Assembly (NCBI RefSeq): GCF_014696345.1
Contig: NZ_JACJPY010000035.1
Coordinates: 1 to 41,342 of the forward strand
Direction of reading: 5' to 3'
DNA from: Pseudanabaena cinerea FACHB-1277
Lineage (GTDB): Bacteria; Cyanobacteriota; Cyanobacteriia; Pseudanabaenales; Pseudanabaenaceae
DNA length: 41,342 nucleotides
Below the pieces are notes generated by a model. The model saw only the letters and a program-made list of their open reading frames with translations, ran no database searches and was not told the origin of the DNA. Of this stretch, positions 7,192 to 15,179 are shown piece by piece (the first letter of the stretch is position 1; every line of letters starts with the position of its first letter). Made by a program: the position numbers and the translations under genes.

Positions 7192-7232
7192 CCTATACGC
7201 ACTAGCCAAGGCATTAATCTAATGCGTATAGG
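7192..7232. repeat. Inverted repeat across the rubA stop
   Basis: CCTATACGCA (7192-7201) and TGCGTATAGG (7223-7232) are exact inverse copies separated by 21 bases that include the rubA stop (7214-7216). On the rubA transcript this would be a stem-loop in the rubA-ycf48 gap, without a T run, so attenuation or RNA processing is more likely than full termination. Confidence 0.5.
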
Positions 7233-7627
7233 CTAATAAAGAAGATGACGGCTAAAGCTAGGGAGCCAAATATAAGTAAGTTCTTCTGCCCTGGAGTCAG
7301 CACGTTAACACCAAAACCATAGCCAAGATTTTCACTAAATCCTGATGGTTTAGCAGGAACACCAATATCAGCAAAGGCTTTTTTCTTGGTGTTGCAAACG
7401 GGGCAGCGCCAATCAGGGGCGATCGCTTCAAAGGACGTACCCGCAGGGATATTACGTTTGATATCACCAATAGATGGCTCATAGACATAGCCACATACGC
7501 CACATTCATAGCGATGTAACTCTACTGAGATCTCTGTTGCTGTGCCAGTTTCAAGATTGCTTTCAAGATTAGGTTGGGAGCTATCAACGGTACTGACGGG
7601 TTCCGCATTAGTTAATTCGGGTTCCAT
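7214..7627 (-). CDS. rubA: Membrane-anchored rubredoxin
   Basis: 137-residue rubredoxin RubA, needed for photosystem assembly in cyanobacteria and plastids. The rubredoxin domain has CGVC at 42-45 and CPVC at 75-78, the four iron-binding cysteines, with APDWRCPVC typical of the family. A linker and a single C-terminal transmembrane helix follow (about 115-134), giving the thylakoid anchor. The N-terminal acidic and polar extension of about 38 residues is longer than in many homologues of about 115 residues. It is followed by ycf48 on the same strand, 141 bases away. The upstream region is shared with the divergent ABC1 kinase and contains an HLR1-like element. Confidence 0.94.
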   Translation of the reverse strand: MEPELTNAEPVSTVDSSQPNLESNLETGTATEISVELHRYECGVCGYVYEPSIGDIKRNIPAGTSFEAIAPDWRCPVCNTKKKAFADIGVPAKPSGFSENLGYGFGVNVLTPGQKNLLIFGSLALAVIFFISLYALD

Positions 7628-7674
7628 AGATTTGAGCGTTAGATCGAGGTTGTGGGCGATCGTTGGTTATTTCT

Positions 7675-7692
7675 GTTACAAATTATTACATC
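7675..7692. promoter_or_regulatory. HLR1-like element (possible RpaB site)
   Basis: GTTACAAATTATTACATC contains two TTACA half-sites 10 bases apart, the spacing of the HLR1 element bound by the response regulator RpaB. Two positions differ from the published consensus: A where G/T is expected before the second half-site, and C at the last base. It lies 47 bases upstream of the rubA start and 125 bases upstream of the ABC1 kinase start. Confidence 0.4.
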
Positions 7693-7817
7693 TTTTTGAC
7701 AGCGCTACTTACTTGCAGAGAGTAGCAAGGCATAAATTTGAGTCCTAATCACAATTATGTGTGTGTAGTTTTGTATACTGATAGGTTAATCGGATCTAAA
7801 AAACGGTAATTAACAGC

Positions 7818-9524
7818 GTGAGTCAGCATCCTCTTGAGCAATTAAATCGCTACGATGCACAAGCCAACGCCGCCTATTATGGTCGTCGTCCTTGGTTGGC
7901 GATCGGACGCATTTTTAAAATAATTTATTTTGCTATTAGTTTTTTCCTTGCTTTTGCATGGGATACCCTACTGGGCAACACCACCAGTCAACCTCGTCTA
8001 GCTGAACAGTTGCGGCGCACGATCACGGCTTTGGGGCCTACTTATATCAAGGTTGGCCAGGCGCTATCAACGCGACCTGACTTGGTAAGGGTTGATTTTT
8101 TGGAAGAGTTAACCAAATTACAGGATCAATTGCCGCCCTTTGACAATGAGCAGGCTTTTGCAATTATTGAAGCAGAGTTAGGCAAGCCTGTAAGTGCAGT
8201 TTACAAATATATTTCTGATGACCCTGTAGCAGCCGCAAGCTTAGGGCAGGTCTATCGTGCCACCCTTTACAGTGGTGAAGATGTGGCGGTAAAGGTGCAA
8301 CGCCCCCACTTAATCCCAACGTTGACCCTTGATTTGTATATCTTGCGCGGGATTGCCGCTTGGCTAGGACCAATTTTGCCGCTTAATCTGGGTAATAGCT
8401 TAGAGGCGATCGTTGATGAATTTGGGCTAAAGCTATTTGAAGAGATCAACTATGCCCATGAAGCGACCAATGCCGAGCGCTTTGCTGGTTATTTCCGAGA
8501 CGATCCCTATGTCAAGGTTCCCTGCATTTATCGGCAATTTAGCAGCCATCGGGTACTGACTTTGGAATGGATCGATGGCATCAAGCTCAATGAGTTGGAT
8601 AAAATTCGTGAGGCAGGACTAGATACCGATAGCTTGGTGCGAATTGGTGTGATGTCTGGTTTGCGTCAATTACTAGAATTTGGCTTTTTCCATGCCGATC
8701 CGCATCCTGGAAATCTATTTGCCACCTACGATGGCAAGATGGCTTACATTGACTTTGGCATGATGGATCAATTGGATCTGCAAACTAAGGAACAGTTGGT
8801 GGATTCGGTGGTGCATTTGCTAAATAAGGACTATGACGAATTGGGGCAGGACTATGTAAGGCTGGGCTTTTTGCAGCCCAATATCGAAATGAAGCCAATT
8901 GTCAATGCCTTGGAATCGGTACTAGGGGATATCATGTCTGAGAAGGTGAAAGACTTTAACTTCAAGGTTGTGACCGATCGCTTCTCAAAGGTAATGTACG
9001 ATTATCCTTTCTGCTTGCCTGCCAAGTTTGCCTTGATCATTCGTTCGGTAATTACCCAAGAAGGGGTTGCCCTGAGCCTCAATCCTGAATTTAGGATTGT
9101 GCAGGTAGCTTATCCTTATGTGGCGCGTCGCCTCTTAACCGATGAGTCGGAGAGCCTGCGCCAAAGACTTTTGGAAGTTCTTTTTAAAGATGATAAGTTC
9201 CAATGGTCACGCCTAGAGAATTTGCTGGCGATCGCTAAGTCCGATGGTGAATTCGATCTTATTCCCACCGCGAGTATGGGGATCAAGTTTTTGACTTCTA
9301 AGGATGGTGAGTATATTCGCCGCCGCATTCTCTTGGCGCTGACGGAAGATAATCGTCTGCACACGGAGGAGGTGATGCGAATTTGGAATATGCTCAGTGT
9401 GGATATGGAACCAGCTAAATTGTGGAATATGGCTGTTAATGCCTTGACGGGAGCAGTTTCAGGAGCCGTTCCCAAGGCGATCGCTGCCGTGCTGCCCTTC
9501 GCCGCTTTCCAAAATCTCAATTAA
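7818..9524 (+). CDS. ABC1 (UbiB/AarF/ADCK) family kinase-like protein
   Basis: 568-residue ABC1-family atypical kinase. The family supports quinone and prenyl-lipid metabolism, in plants as the plastoglobule ABC1K proteins. Seen here: KVGQALSTRPDLV (KxGQ motif, about 76-88), AAASLGQVYRA (Ala-rich nucleotide loop), VAVKVQRP with the catalytic Lys, LTLEWIDG, FFHADPHPGNLF (catalytic loop) and YIDFGMMDQL (metal-binding DFG). The C-terminal 170 residues are helical and end in a hydrophobic segment. The start is GTG at 7818. A strong terminator follows at 9549-9590. Substrate unknown. Confidence 0.92.
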   Translation: MSQHPLEQLNRYDAQANAAYYGRRPWLAIGRIFKIIYFAISFFLAFAWDTLLGNTTSQPRLAEQLRRTITALGPTYIKVGQALSTRPDLVRVDFLEELTKLQDQLPPFDNEQAFAIIEAELGKPVSAVYKYISDDPVAAASLGQVYRATLYSGEDVAVKVQRPHLIPTLTLDLYILRGIAAWLGPILPLNLGNSLEAIVDEFGLKLFEEINYAHEATNAERFAGYFRDDPYVKVPCIYRQFSSHRVLTLEWIDGIKLNELDKIREAGLDTDSLVRIGVMSGLRQLLEFGFFHADPHPGNLFATYDGKMAYIDFGMMDQLDLQTKEQLVDSVVHLLNKDYDELGQDYVRLGFLQPNIEMKPIVNALESVLGDIMSEKVKDFNFKVVTDRFSKVMYDYPFCLPAKFALIIRSVITQEGVALSLNPEFRIVQVAYPYVARRLLTDESESLRQRLLEVLFKDDKFQWSRLENLLAIAKSDGEFDLIPTASMGIKFLTSKDGEYIRRRILLALTEDNRLHTEEVMRIWNMLSVDMEPAKLWNMAVNALTGAVSGAVPKAIAAVLPFAAFQNLN

Positions 9525-9548
9525 ACCTTAAGTTTAAAACCAAGAAAG

Positions 9549-9590
9549 GGCATAAAAGTGTTGAAGGGCAACGCTTTTATGCCTATTTTT
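9549..9590 (+). terminator. Terminator of the ABC1 kinase gene
   Basis: GGCATAAAAGTGTTG (9549-9563) and CAACGCTTTTATGCC (9569-9583) form a 15-bp stem with one G-U pair and loop AAGGG, followed by TATTTTTTG. It lies 25 bases after the kinase stop. Confidence 0.9.
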
Positions 9591-9623
9591 TGTTGACTTC
9601 TCAAAAGCATTACAATATTAATT

Positions 9624-9779
9624 ATGAAACAGCCAAACAACCATAAAGGCAATAAATCATTTTTACCGAGTAAAGATTGCATCGTTTGCGGTAAACCCTT
9701 TACATGGCGCAAAAAATGGGAAAAGTGCTGGGATGAAGTGAAGTATTGTAGCGATCGCTGTCGCAAGGCTAAGCCGTAA
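9624..9779 (+). CDS. DUF2256 small zinc-ribbon-like protein
   Basis: 51-residue protein that recognisably belongs to DUF2256. It has [19 protein letters not shown] (about residues 14-32) followed by [16 protein letters not shown]. Cysteines at 19, 22, 42 and 46 form a CxxC...CxxxC set that could bind zinc, and the protein is strongly basic. Function of the family is unknown. ATG 9624 and a TAA at 9777 delimit it; the preceding terminator means it likely has its own promoter. Its gene ends 25 bases before the UPF0284 gene, so they may be co-transcribed. Confidence 0.85.
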   Translation: MKQPNNHKGNKSFLPSKDCIVCGKPFTWRKKWEKCWDEVKYCSDRCRKAKP

Positions 9780-9804
9780 TACCAAGCGCGATAAACTCAA
9801 CTTC

Positions 9805-10887
9805 ATGATCAAGATTTATACGCAACTAAGCCAAGCTGAGGAATGGTTGGCAACCTATCGCCATCAAGCGCCAGTTTTTGCCTGTGTTTTAGGTTTTACA
9901 GAGACGGGCTTGATTCCCCATATTTCCGCCGCAGGGGCAACTCCTGAAGATCGCAAATTTACGGCGATCGCCGATGCGGAATATCTGGCTACGGGGCGGA
10001 ATATTAACTTTCCCTTACCGCCCCTAATGGCAGGGGCTTCACCTGTTTTAATTTCCCGTGCTGTCATTGCCGCCCAAAATATTCCCCTATGGATTTTTAA
10101 TGCAGGTTTACCGATCGCACCCACGATTGAGGCGATCGACCTAGATGGCAGCCTCGCCCAATGTGTCAGCACAGGAGCCGCCTTACCCCTGCCCATAGTA
10201 GAAAAATTATTCAAAAATGGCTTGGCATGGGGAACTAAATTGGCAAGGTTGGGGGCGTATGTGATTCTTAGTGAATGCGTGGTTGGAGGAACAACTACCG
10301 CCCTAGCAGTTCTCACCGCATTGGGAATTGATGCCGCAGGGAAGGTCAATAGCTCCCATCCCACCTGCAACCATGCTCAAAAGCGGGAAATCGTGCAGCA
10401 AGGGTTACAGAATTTGCGCCCTGATGCTCATCCTTTAGAAGTTGTGGCGGCAGTGGGCGATCCGATGCAAATTGTGATCGCAGGCATGGCGATCGCCGCG
10501 AGTCGTGAGGCTGGTGTGCTATTGGCAGGGGGAACGCAGATGTTAGCGGTCTATGCACTGGCTAGGGCGATCGCCCTTGGGCAGCATTTGCCGCCAAGTT
10601 TATCGCAAAATTTAGACTGGCGACCTGAAGCGATCGCGATCGGTACAACCCGATGGGTGGCGGAAGATCCCACAGGCAGCACAGTAGATCTTGCTTTAAC
10701 CATTGGTGACGTTCCCCTGTTAGCAACTGCCCTCAGTTTTGAGCATTCCCAATTCCCCCAATTACGTGCCTACGAACAGGGCTTTGTGAAGGAAGGGGTG
10801 GGTGCAGGTGGCGCAGCGATCGCTTCCCATTTATATCAAGATTGGACTCAGGAGCAGTTATTGGCGGCGATCGAATCACAACTATAG
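9805..10887 (+). CDS. UPF0284 / CobT-like protein
   Basis: 360-residue protein of the TIGR00303 (UPF0284) family, distantly related to CobT, the nicotinate-nucleotide:dimethylbenzimidazole phosphoribosyltransferase of cobalamin assembly. Seen: HISAAGATPEDRKFTAIADAEYL near the N-terminus, GECVVGGTTTALA-type segment (ECVVGGTTTALAVLTALG, about 154-171), VNSSHPTCNHAQKREIV, VVAAVGDPMQ and VLLAGGTQMLAVYALA. The glycine-rich loops fit phosphoribosyl or nucleotide binding. The exact substrate in cyanobacteria, which make pseudocobalamin, is not settled. The gene is rich in HIP1 sites and intact. Confidence 0.85.
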   Translation: MIKIYTQLSQAEEWLATYRHQAPVFACVLGFTETGLIPHISAAGATPEDRKFTAIADAEYLATGRNINFPLPPLMAGASPVLISRAVIAAQNIPLWIFNAGLPIAPTIEAIDLDGSLAQCVSTGAALPLPIVEKLFKNGLAWGTKLARLGAYVILSECVVGGTTTALAVLTALGIDAAGKVNSSHPTCNHAQKREIVQQGLQNLRPDAHPLEVVAAVGDPMQIVIAGMAIAASREAGVLLAGGTQMLAVYALARAIALGQHLPPSLSQNLDWRPEAIAIGTTRWVAEDPTGSTVDLALTIGDVPLLATALSFEHSQFPQLRAYEQGFVKEGVGAGGAAIASHLYQDWTQEQLLAAIESQL

Positions 10888-11006
10888 CAATTCTAAATCA
10901 TTTGTAAGGAAAGCAAGGGGCTTAAACCCCTATCAAGCTTATGCTTAAGTGCATTGCTAAAGCTTCCTAAGATACCAAATGTGTTCTATGGGTAAATCTA
11001 CTAGGT

Positions 11007-11498
11007 TTATTTAATGTTATCTTCTTCGGTACTGTGCCACGCTTTAGGACGAAACGATATGACAATTAAAACTGCAATAAAAGCGAATACCATAAATATG
11101 CCTAGAAGATAAATAAACCCCAAGTTTATGAATAATCCTAAAACACCAATATCTGTTATCTCTGTGGTGATGGCTTCAGTTTGACGCAAGCTCAATTCAT
11201 GAATGCTAAATAAACCACCTAGGGCATCGGCTCTCTTATAGTTTTGATTTGCGAATCTTTCAATTGTTGATCTATCTCTGGCTACTTCCAATGCACATGA
11301 CTCAATAGAATCCCTTGAATAACTAGAGGAACTTCTGATTGAATTGGTTCTACAGACACTTTTAGCAATCTCTTGAACAAATGTATCGTTGTCCAATTTG
11401 GAATCCATGTAACGTCGTCGTGAAGGATTGCTGGCTAACATGATTACGGGAACAATCACACATACAGCAATAATGATATTCTTCCTCGATAGTTGCAT
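11007..11498 (-). CDS. Small membrane protein, possibly DUF4359-like
   Basis: 163-residue protein of unknown function. An N-terminal hydrophobic helix (about 8-23, IIIAVCVIVPVIMLAS) is followed directly by NPSRRRYMDSKLDNDTFVQEIAKSVCR. That resembles the TNPSxxxYxxYxxxxL...C start of DUF4359 proteins from memory. Two Cys residues (about 49 and 68) could form a disulfide outside the cytoplasm. A second, longer hydrophobic stretch lies at about 121-150 and a short charged tail ends the protein. No HIP1 site lies in the gene. It has no obvious operon partner. Confidence 0.6.
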   Translation of the reverse strand: MQLSRKNIIIAVCVIVPVIMLASNPSRRRYMDSKLDNDTFVQEIAKSVCRTNSIRSSSSYSRDSIESCALEVARDRSTIERFANQNYKRADALGGLFSIHELSLRQTEAITTEITDIGVLGLFINLGFIYLLGIFMVFAFIAVLIVISFRPKAWHSTEEDNIK

Positions 11499-12063
11499 TT
11501 ATGTAAAAAATTAGGCTTACTAGTAGATAAGCTACATCGTTTTTTTTTTCGTGTCAAGCTTGTAGACCGATTGTTTTTTATCCAATACTCACTTTATAAG
11601 AACATAGGATTGATTACCCCCGTTAAGGTGCAAAAATAACTGACGATATTCAACAGGTATTGTCACCATTGCTTTTGACAGATTACTTTTGGCTGACTGT
11701 TGTTGATTATAGCAAAGCGATCGCCCCATACCCTCTAACTGATTATCCCCCAACCATCTTAATCCTTTGAGTCCGCACTGATAGCTACTCCCTTTTCACC
11801 CAAGAATTAGGGGCGCGGCACATGGCTGATTGCACAATGAAAGCTATAGTAAAAATCGGCATCATATAATAAAATAGTTAAATAGTTGCCCAATAGCTTT
11901 TCACTAGGTTCCTAATCAGAGAAAATAGGCTTAATTTCTAAGATGGTGCGGCTCGACTAAACCGTTAGACCGCTAAACAATAGACTGCTAGAAGAAGTGT
12001 GATCTTTCCCTCTGGCAATATATTTGATCAAACTTAAGGTAATTGTGATTCAAAGGCAGATTA
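11499..12063. other. 565-bp gene-poor region with a possible gene remnant
   Basis: No intact gene seen. On the minus strand, 11592-11795 is a stop-free frame of 68 codons. It reads LKGLRWLGDNQLEGMGRSLC in its first half, slightly like a leucine-rich repeat, and TIPVEYRQLFLHLNGG near its end, without a convincing start. It may be the tail of a decayed gene. The right third has an imperfect direct repeat (TAGACCGCTA at 11966, TAGACTGCTA at 11981) and presumably the promoter of the glycosyltransferase. One HIP1 site lies at about 11717. Confidence 0.35.
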
Positions 12064-13164
12064 ATGAACTGGGACAATAATTCAATCGTAATTTATTCCA
12101 ACTTCCCTTTCTATGTGGAAGATTGGTCGCCTTTGTCTTTAGATAAAGGTATTGGGGGCAGTGAAGAGGCAGTAATTTACTTAAGTCAAGAACTAGTTAA
12201 GCTAGGATACCAGATTACTGTTTTTAATAGATGTGGTGACATGGAGGGGGAGTATGGCGGTGTAGTTTACCGATCTGTTGACAAATTTAATCCCCAAGAC
12301 AACTTTAATATATTCATCTGTCATCGCGCTTGGCGACAGCCTATGCAAATGAAGATCAAAGCCAAAAAAACTGCTGTTTGGATGCATGATAACCCTAAGT
12401 TATTTCCTCCCATAGAAGAATCTCAGCGTTTAGAATTTTTATCAAGCTTTGACAAGCTTTTTATGTTGTCTAAATTTCATAAATCACTTCTCCCAGATTG
12501 GATTCCTGAAAACAAAATACTGTTAACAACGAATGGTATCAATCTAGGAGACTTTAATCTAGAAGGAATTGTTAGAAACCCTACGAGACTAATTTCAATT
12601 AGCGACTATACAAGGGGTATTGAAAATTTACTTACTCAATGGCATCAGGTTCTCAAAAAAGTCCCAAATGTTGAATTGCATATTTTTTATGGTTGGCAAG
12701 GAATTGATGCTTTAATTAATTCCCCATATATCAATCAGTTTCCCCAATTGCCAGACAAGAAGAAAAGGCTTTTACAACTTTTTGATCAAAAAAATGTCTA
12801 TGAACATGGCAGAGTTGGTCATAAACAGCTAGTTGAAGAATTATTCAGATCTGGCATCTGGGTTTACCCTTGTCATACAGATGCCGAGATTTTCTGCATT
12901 AGTGCGTGGAAAGCACAAGCTGCTGGTTGTATTCCTGTAGTAACAACATATGCGGGTTTAGACGAAACTGTGAAATCAGGTGTCAGAATCAAAGGACCTG
13001 CTGGCAATGAACAAACAAATAATGCTTTTATTGAAGGTTTGATAGACTTGTTGATAAGTTCTGATAAACAAGAATCTTTAACACAGGAAGCCTTTGCCCT
13101 TAAAGATTCGTTTGGCTGGGATAAAGTTGCTCAACAATGGCAGCAGGAATTTATAGCTGTTTAA
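12064..13164 (+). CDS. GT4-like glycosyltransferase
   Basis: 366-residue GT-B fold glycosyltransferase, probably family GT4, adding a sugar from a nucleotide-sugar to a glycan or lipid acceptor in the cytosol. The N-terminal domain has the glycine-rich loop IGGSEEAVIYLSQELVKLGY. The C-terminal donor domain has RLISISDYTRGIENLLTQW, EHGRVGHKQLVEELF and the nucleotide-site block DAEIFCISAWKAQAAGCIPVV. In that block the usual EX7E motif reads E-x7-K, so the second acidic residue is lost. The gene is AT-rich and contains no HIP1 palindrome, unlike most neighbours, hinting at transfer. No partner polysaccharide genes are adjacent. Confidence 0.82.
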   Translation: MNWDNNSIVIYSNFPFYVEDWSPLSLDKGIGGSEEAVIYLSQELVKLGYQITVFNRCGDMEGEYGGVVYRSVDKFNPQDNFNIFICHRAWRQPMQMKIKAKKTAVWMHDNPKLFPPIEESQRLEFLSSFDKLFMLSKFHKSLLPDWIPENKILLTTNGINLGDFNLEGIVRNPTRLISISDYTRGIENLLTQWHQVLKKVPNVELHIFYGWQGIDALINSPYINQFPQLPDKKKRLLQLFDQKNVYEHGRVGHKQLVEELFRSGIWVYPCHTDAEIFCISAWKAQAAGCIPVVTTYAGLDETVKSGVRIKGPAGNEQTNNAFIEGLIDLLISSDKQESLTQEAFALKDSFGWDKVAQQWQQEFIAV

Positions 13165-13277
13165 CTTACGCTGTAGCTTGAAACCGTTATTACAACGTTG
13201 TGACAATTCATGAATTGCCACGAGTTCTGCCTGATTTGCATAAGCCCTAATTTCTTTATTAGGTATATATTGTTCTT

Positions 13278-13320
13278 AAAAGAAAGGGGAGTCGCACATA
13301 GCGCGACTCCCCTTTCTTTT
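13278..13320. terminator. Bidirectional terminator, 18-bp perfect stem
   Basis: AAAAGAAAGGGGAGTCGC (13278-13295) and GCGACTCCCCTTTCTTTT (13303-13320) pair exactly around a 7-base loop. It is placed between the convergent glycosyltransferase and ABC permease genes, with A/T-rich ends in both directions. Confidence 0.9.
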
Positions 13321-13332
13321 AGCTTTAAATAC

Positions 13333-14142
13333 TTATCTAGCCCAGTAGATCACCTTTTTCTCGATCACTACAAACAACGAGTAAAGAATCACCCCCAAAA
13401 TTGCCAAGGCAATCAGCGCGGCAAAGGCAAGGGCAACCCTAAAGTCAGAAGCCGCCTGTACGATCAAGTAACCTAACCCCGCATTAGAAGCGATCGACTC
13501 CGCAATTACCGCACCGATAAAGGAAAAGGATACGGCAATTTTGAGAGAGGCGAATACATAGGGGAGGGTGTGAGGCCAGCCAACCTTAAGGAAGATTTCA
13601 AAATTGGAAGCTCCTAAAGCATACATCACATCCTTCATCTCAGGCTCGATCGTTTCTAAGCCAAGGGCAACATTCACCGCGATTGGGAAAAATGCTAGTA
13701 AAAAGGCAGTGACGATCGCAGGAATTGCATTTGCCCCAAACCACACCGCCAAAAGTGGCACGAGTGCCGATTTGGGAATCGTATTAAAGGCAACTAGCAA
13801 AGGATAAAAAGCGAGATAGATAAAGCGGGAATAGCCAATTAAAAATCCGAGAACTATACCCACTACACTAGCGATCGCAAATCCTGCAAAAGTAGTCCAT
13901 ACAGTTCTCAGCGAATTCTCTGCTAACTGTGGGGCAAATTCCCTAGCTGCTTCCCAAATTTTAGAAGGGGCAGGTAAGTTGAAAGTTTGAATCTTAAAAG
14001 CCCAAACCGCCACTTCCCAAATTACAAACATCAACACCGTCGCGATCGCGGGGAGAATAATCGTTGCCGCCTTTGTATTGAGAAATTCATTAAAGTCGAA
14101 TTTCTTAGGCGATCGCCTTACACCATCAACAGCACCCTGCAT
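13333..14142 (-). CDS. ABC importer permease (SsuC/TauC type)
   Basis: About 269-residue inner-membrane permease of the nitrate/sulfonate/taurine/pyrimidine importer class. Six hydrophobic segments are visible, starting with TIILPAIATVLMFVIWEVAVW. The EAA coupling loop is ALGASNFEIFLKVGWPHTLPYVFASLK. Start chosen at ATG 14142 (MQGAVDG), preceded on the minus strand by GAGAGAAA. A longer frame reaching 14232 would translate the intergenic hairpin at 14202-14252 and is unlikely. Third gene of an SBP-ATPase-permease operon. The substrate cannot be told from sequence. Confidence 0.9.
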   Translation of the reverse strand: MQGAVDGVRRSPKKFDFNEFLNTKAATIILPAIATVLMFVIWEVAVWAFKIQTFNLPAPSKIWEAAREFAPQLAENSLRTVWTTFAGFAIASVVGIVLGFLIGYSRFIYLAFYPLLVAFNTIPKSALVPLLAVWFGANAIPAIVTAFLLAFFPIAVNVALGLETIEPEMKDVMYALGASNFEIFLKVGWPHTLPYVFASLKIAVSFSFIGAVIAESIASNAGLGYLIVQAASDFRVALAFAALIALAILGVILYSLFVVIEKKVIYWAR

Positions 14143-14201
14143 AATTTTTCTCTCAATTAATTTTTGGATATTACATAAAGCGCAAAGCTCTGACTTAAAA
14201 C

Positions 14202-14252
14202 CCAGAAATTTTTTAAAGGCGCTGCTTTGCAACGCTTTTAAAAAATTTCTGG
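14202..14252. repeat. 20-bp-stem hairpin in the ABC operon
   Basis: CCAGAAATTTTTTAAAGGCG (14202-14221) and CGCTTTTAAAAAATTTCTGG (14233-14252) pair with one G-U, loop of 11 bases. It fills the gap between the ATPase and permease genes and could pause transcription or stabilise the upstream RNA. Confidence 0.75.
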
Positions 14253-14262
14253 ACTACTCAAA

Positions 14263-15087
14263 TTAATTCTTATGAATATGACGACGCAACTCAGCCGCCA
14301 AATGGGCAAAATCATCACTCAAGCACATCTCCAAAGTGCGTGGGCGTGGCAAGTCAATATGCAACTTAAAGGCAATTTCACTAGGACGCGGACTCATCAC
14401 ATATACCGTATCAGAGAGAAACACCGACTCACGCAAATCATGGGTGATTAAAATGCCAATACACTGAGCCTCCATCCACAAGTTTTGTAACATCACCCAC
14501 ATCTCTTCACGGGTGAACGCATCCAAAGCGCCAAAAGGCTCATCTAGCAATAGAATTTCGGGCTTATGGATCAAAGAACGACATAGGGATGCTCTCTGAC
14601 GCATTCCTCCCGAAAGTTGCCAGGGAAATTGTTGCTGAAAATCCTTTAGTCCAACGGCACTCAATAGCTTTTGTGCCATCTCCACGTAATGCTGGTGATT
14701 TACCTTAAAATCGCGTTTATAAGGATGCACGACTTCCAATGGTAACAGCACATTATCGATAGTGCGCCGCCAAGGTAGCAAAACAGGATTTTGGAAAGCG
14801 ATACCCACATTTTTGAGGGGCTTAACCACTGGCTGACCATGACAACGCAATTCACCAATCTTGGTGGGGCTTAGTCCCGAAACCATGCGAAGAATCGAAG
14901 TTTTGCCGCAGCCGCTAGGACCAACAAAGGATACAAATTCCCCTGCTTGGATATCAAGGCTTACTTCCTGAATAATCGTCCGCATCGTATCGCCGAAAGG
15001 ATATTCTAAACCGATGCGATCAAATTCTAACAATGGTCTTGAAGGTTGTGTCCCTTCCGCAGAAGCAGTAGCTACAGGTTGTACCAT
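14263..15087 (-). CDS. ABC importer ATPase (SsuB/TauB type)
   Basis: 274-residue ATP-binding subunit. Walker A GPSGCGKTS (about 56-64), Q-loop VGIAFQNPVLLPWRRT, signature LSGGMRQRASLCRSL, Walker B EILLLDEPFGALD and switch ITHDLRES are all intact. The LPWRRT after the Q-loop is typical of the nitrate/sulfonate/taurine class. Cytoplasmic, it drives the permease encoded next. It lies 92 bases downstream of the binding-protein gene, with a hairpin in the gap. Confidence 0.93.
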   Translation of the reverse strand: MVQPVATASAEGTQPSRPLLEFDRIGLEYPFGDTMRTIIQEVSLDIQAGEFVSFVGPSGCGKTSILRMVSGLSPTKIGELRCHGQPVVKPLKNVGIAFQNPVLLPWRRTIDNVLLPLEVVHPYKRDFKVNHQHYVEMAQKLLSAVGLKDFQQQFPWQLSGGMRQRASLCRSLIHKPEILLLDEPFGALDAFTREEMWVMLQNLWMEAQCIGILITHDLRESVFLSDTVYVMSPRPSEIAFKLHIDLPRPRTLEMCLSDDFAHLAAELRRHIHKN

Positions 15088-15127
15088 TTGTATTCTTAGG
15101 GGAAATGTTAAAGTATTCTAAAAGCCA

Positions 15128-15156
15128 TTGTGGGCGGCGTAGAGCGCCGCCCACAA
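15128..15156. repeat. GC-rich hairpin downstream of the binding-protein gene
   Basis: TTGTGGGCGGCG (15128-15139) and CGCCGCCCACAA (15145-15156) pair perfectly around TAGAG. No T run follows on the minus strand. It is placed between the binding-protein and ATPase genes. The core is shared with the hairpin at 4247-4295. Confidence 0.75.
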
Positions 15157-15179
15157 TACATGGGATCAAGTTGCTAGTT

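Noticed and set aside
13210-13476. 88-residue plus-strand frame
   Set aside because: It runs through the bidirectional terminator and into the permease gene in antisense; no domain character.
14143-14232. N-terminal extension of the ABC permease
   Set aside because: The extra 30 codons translate the intergenic hairpin at 14202-14252 and have no membrane or family character; ATG 14142 gives a normal N-terminus.
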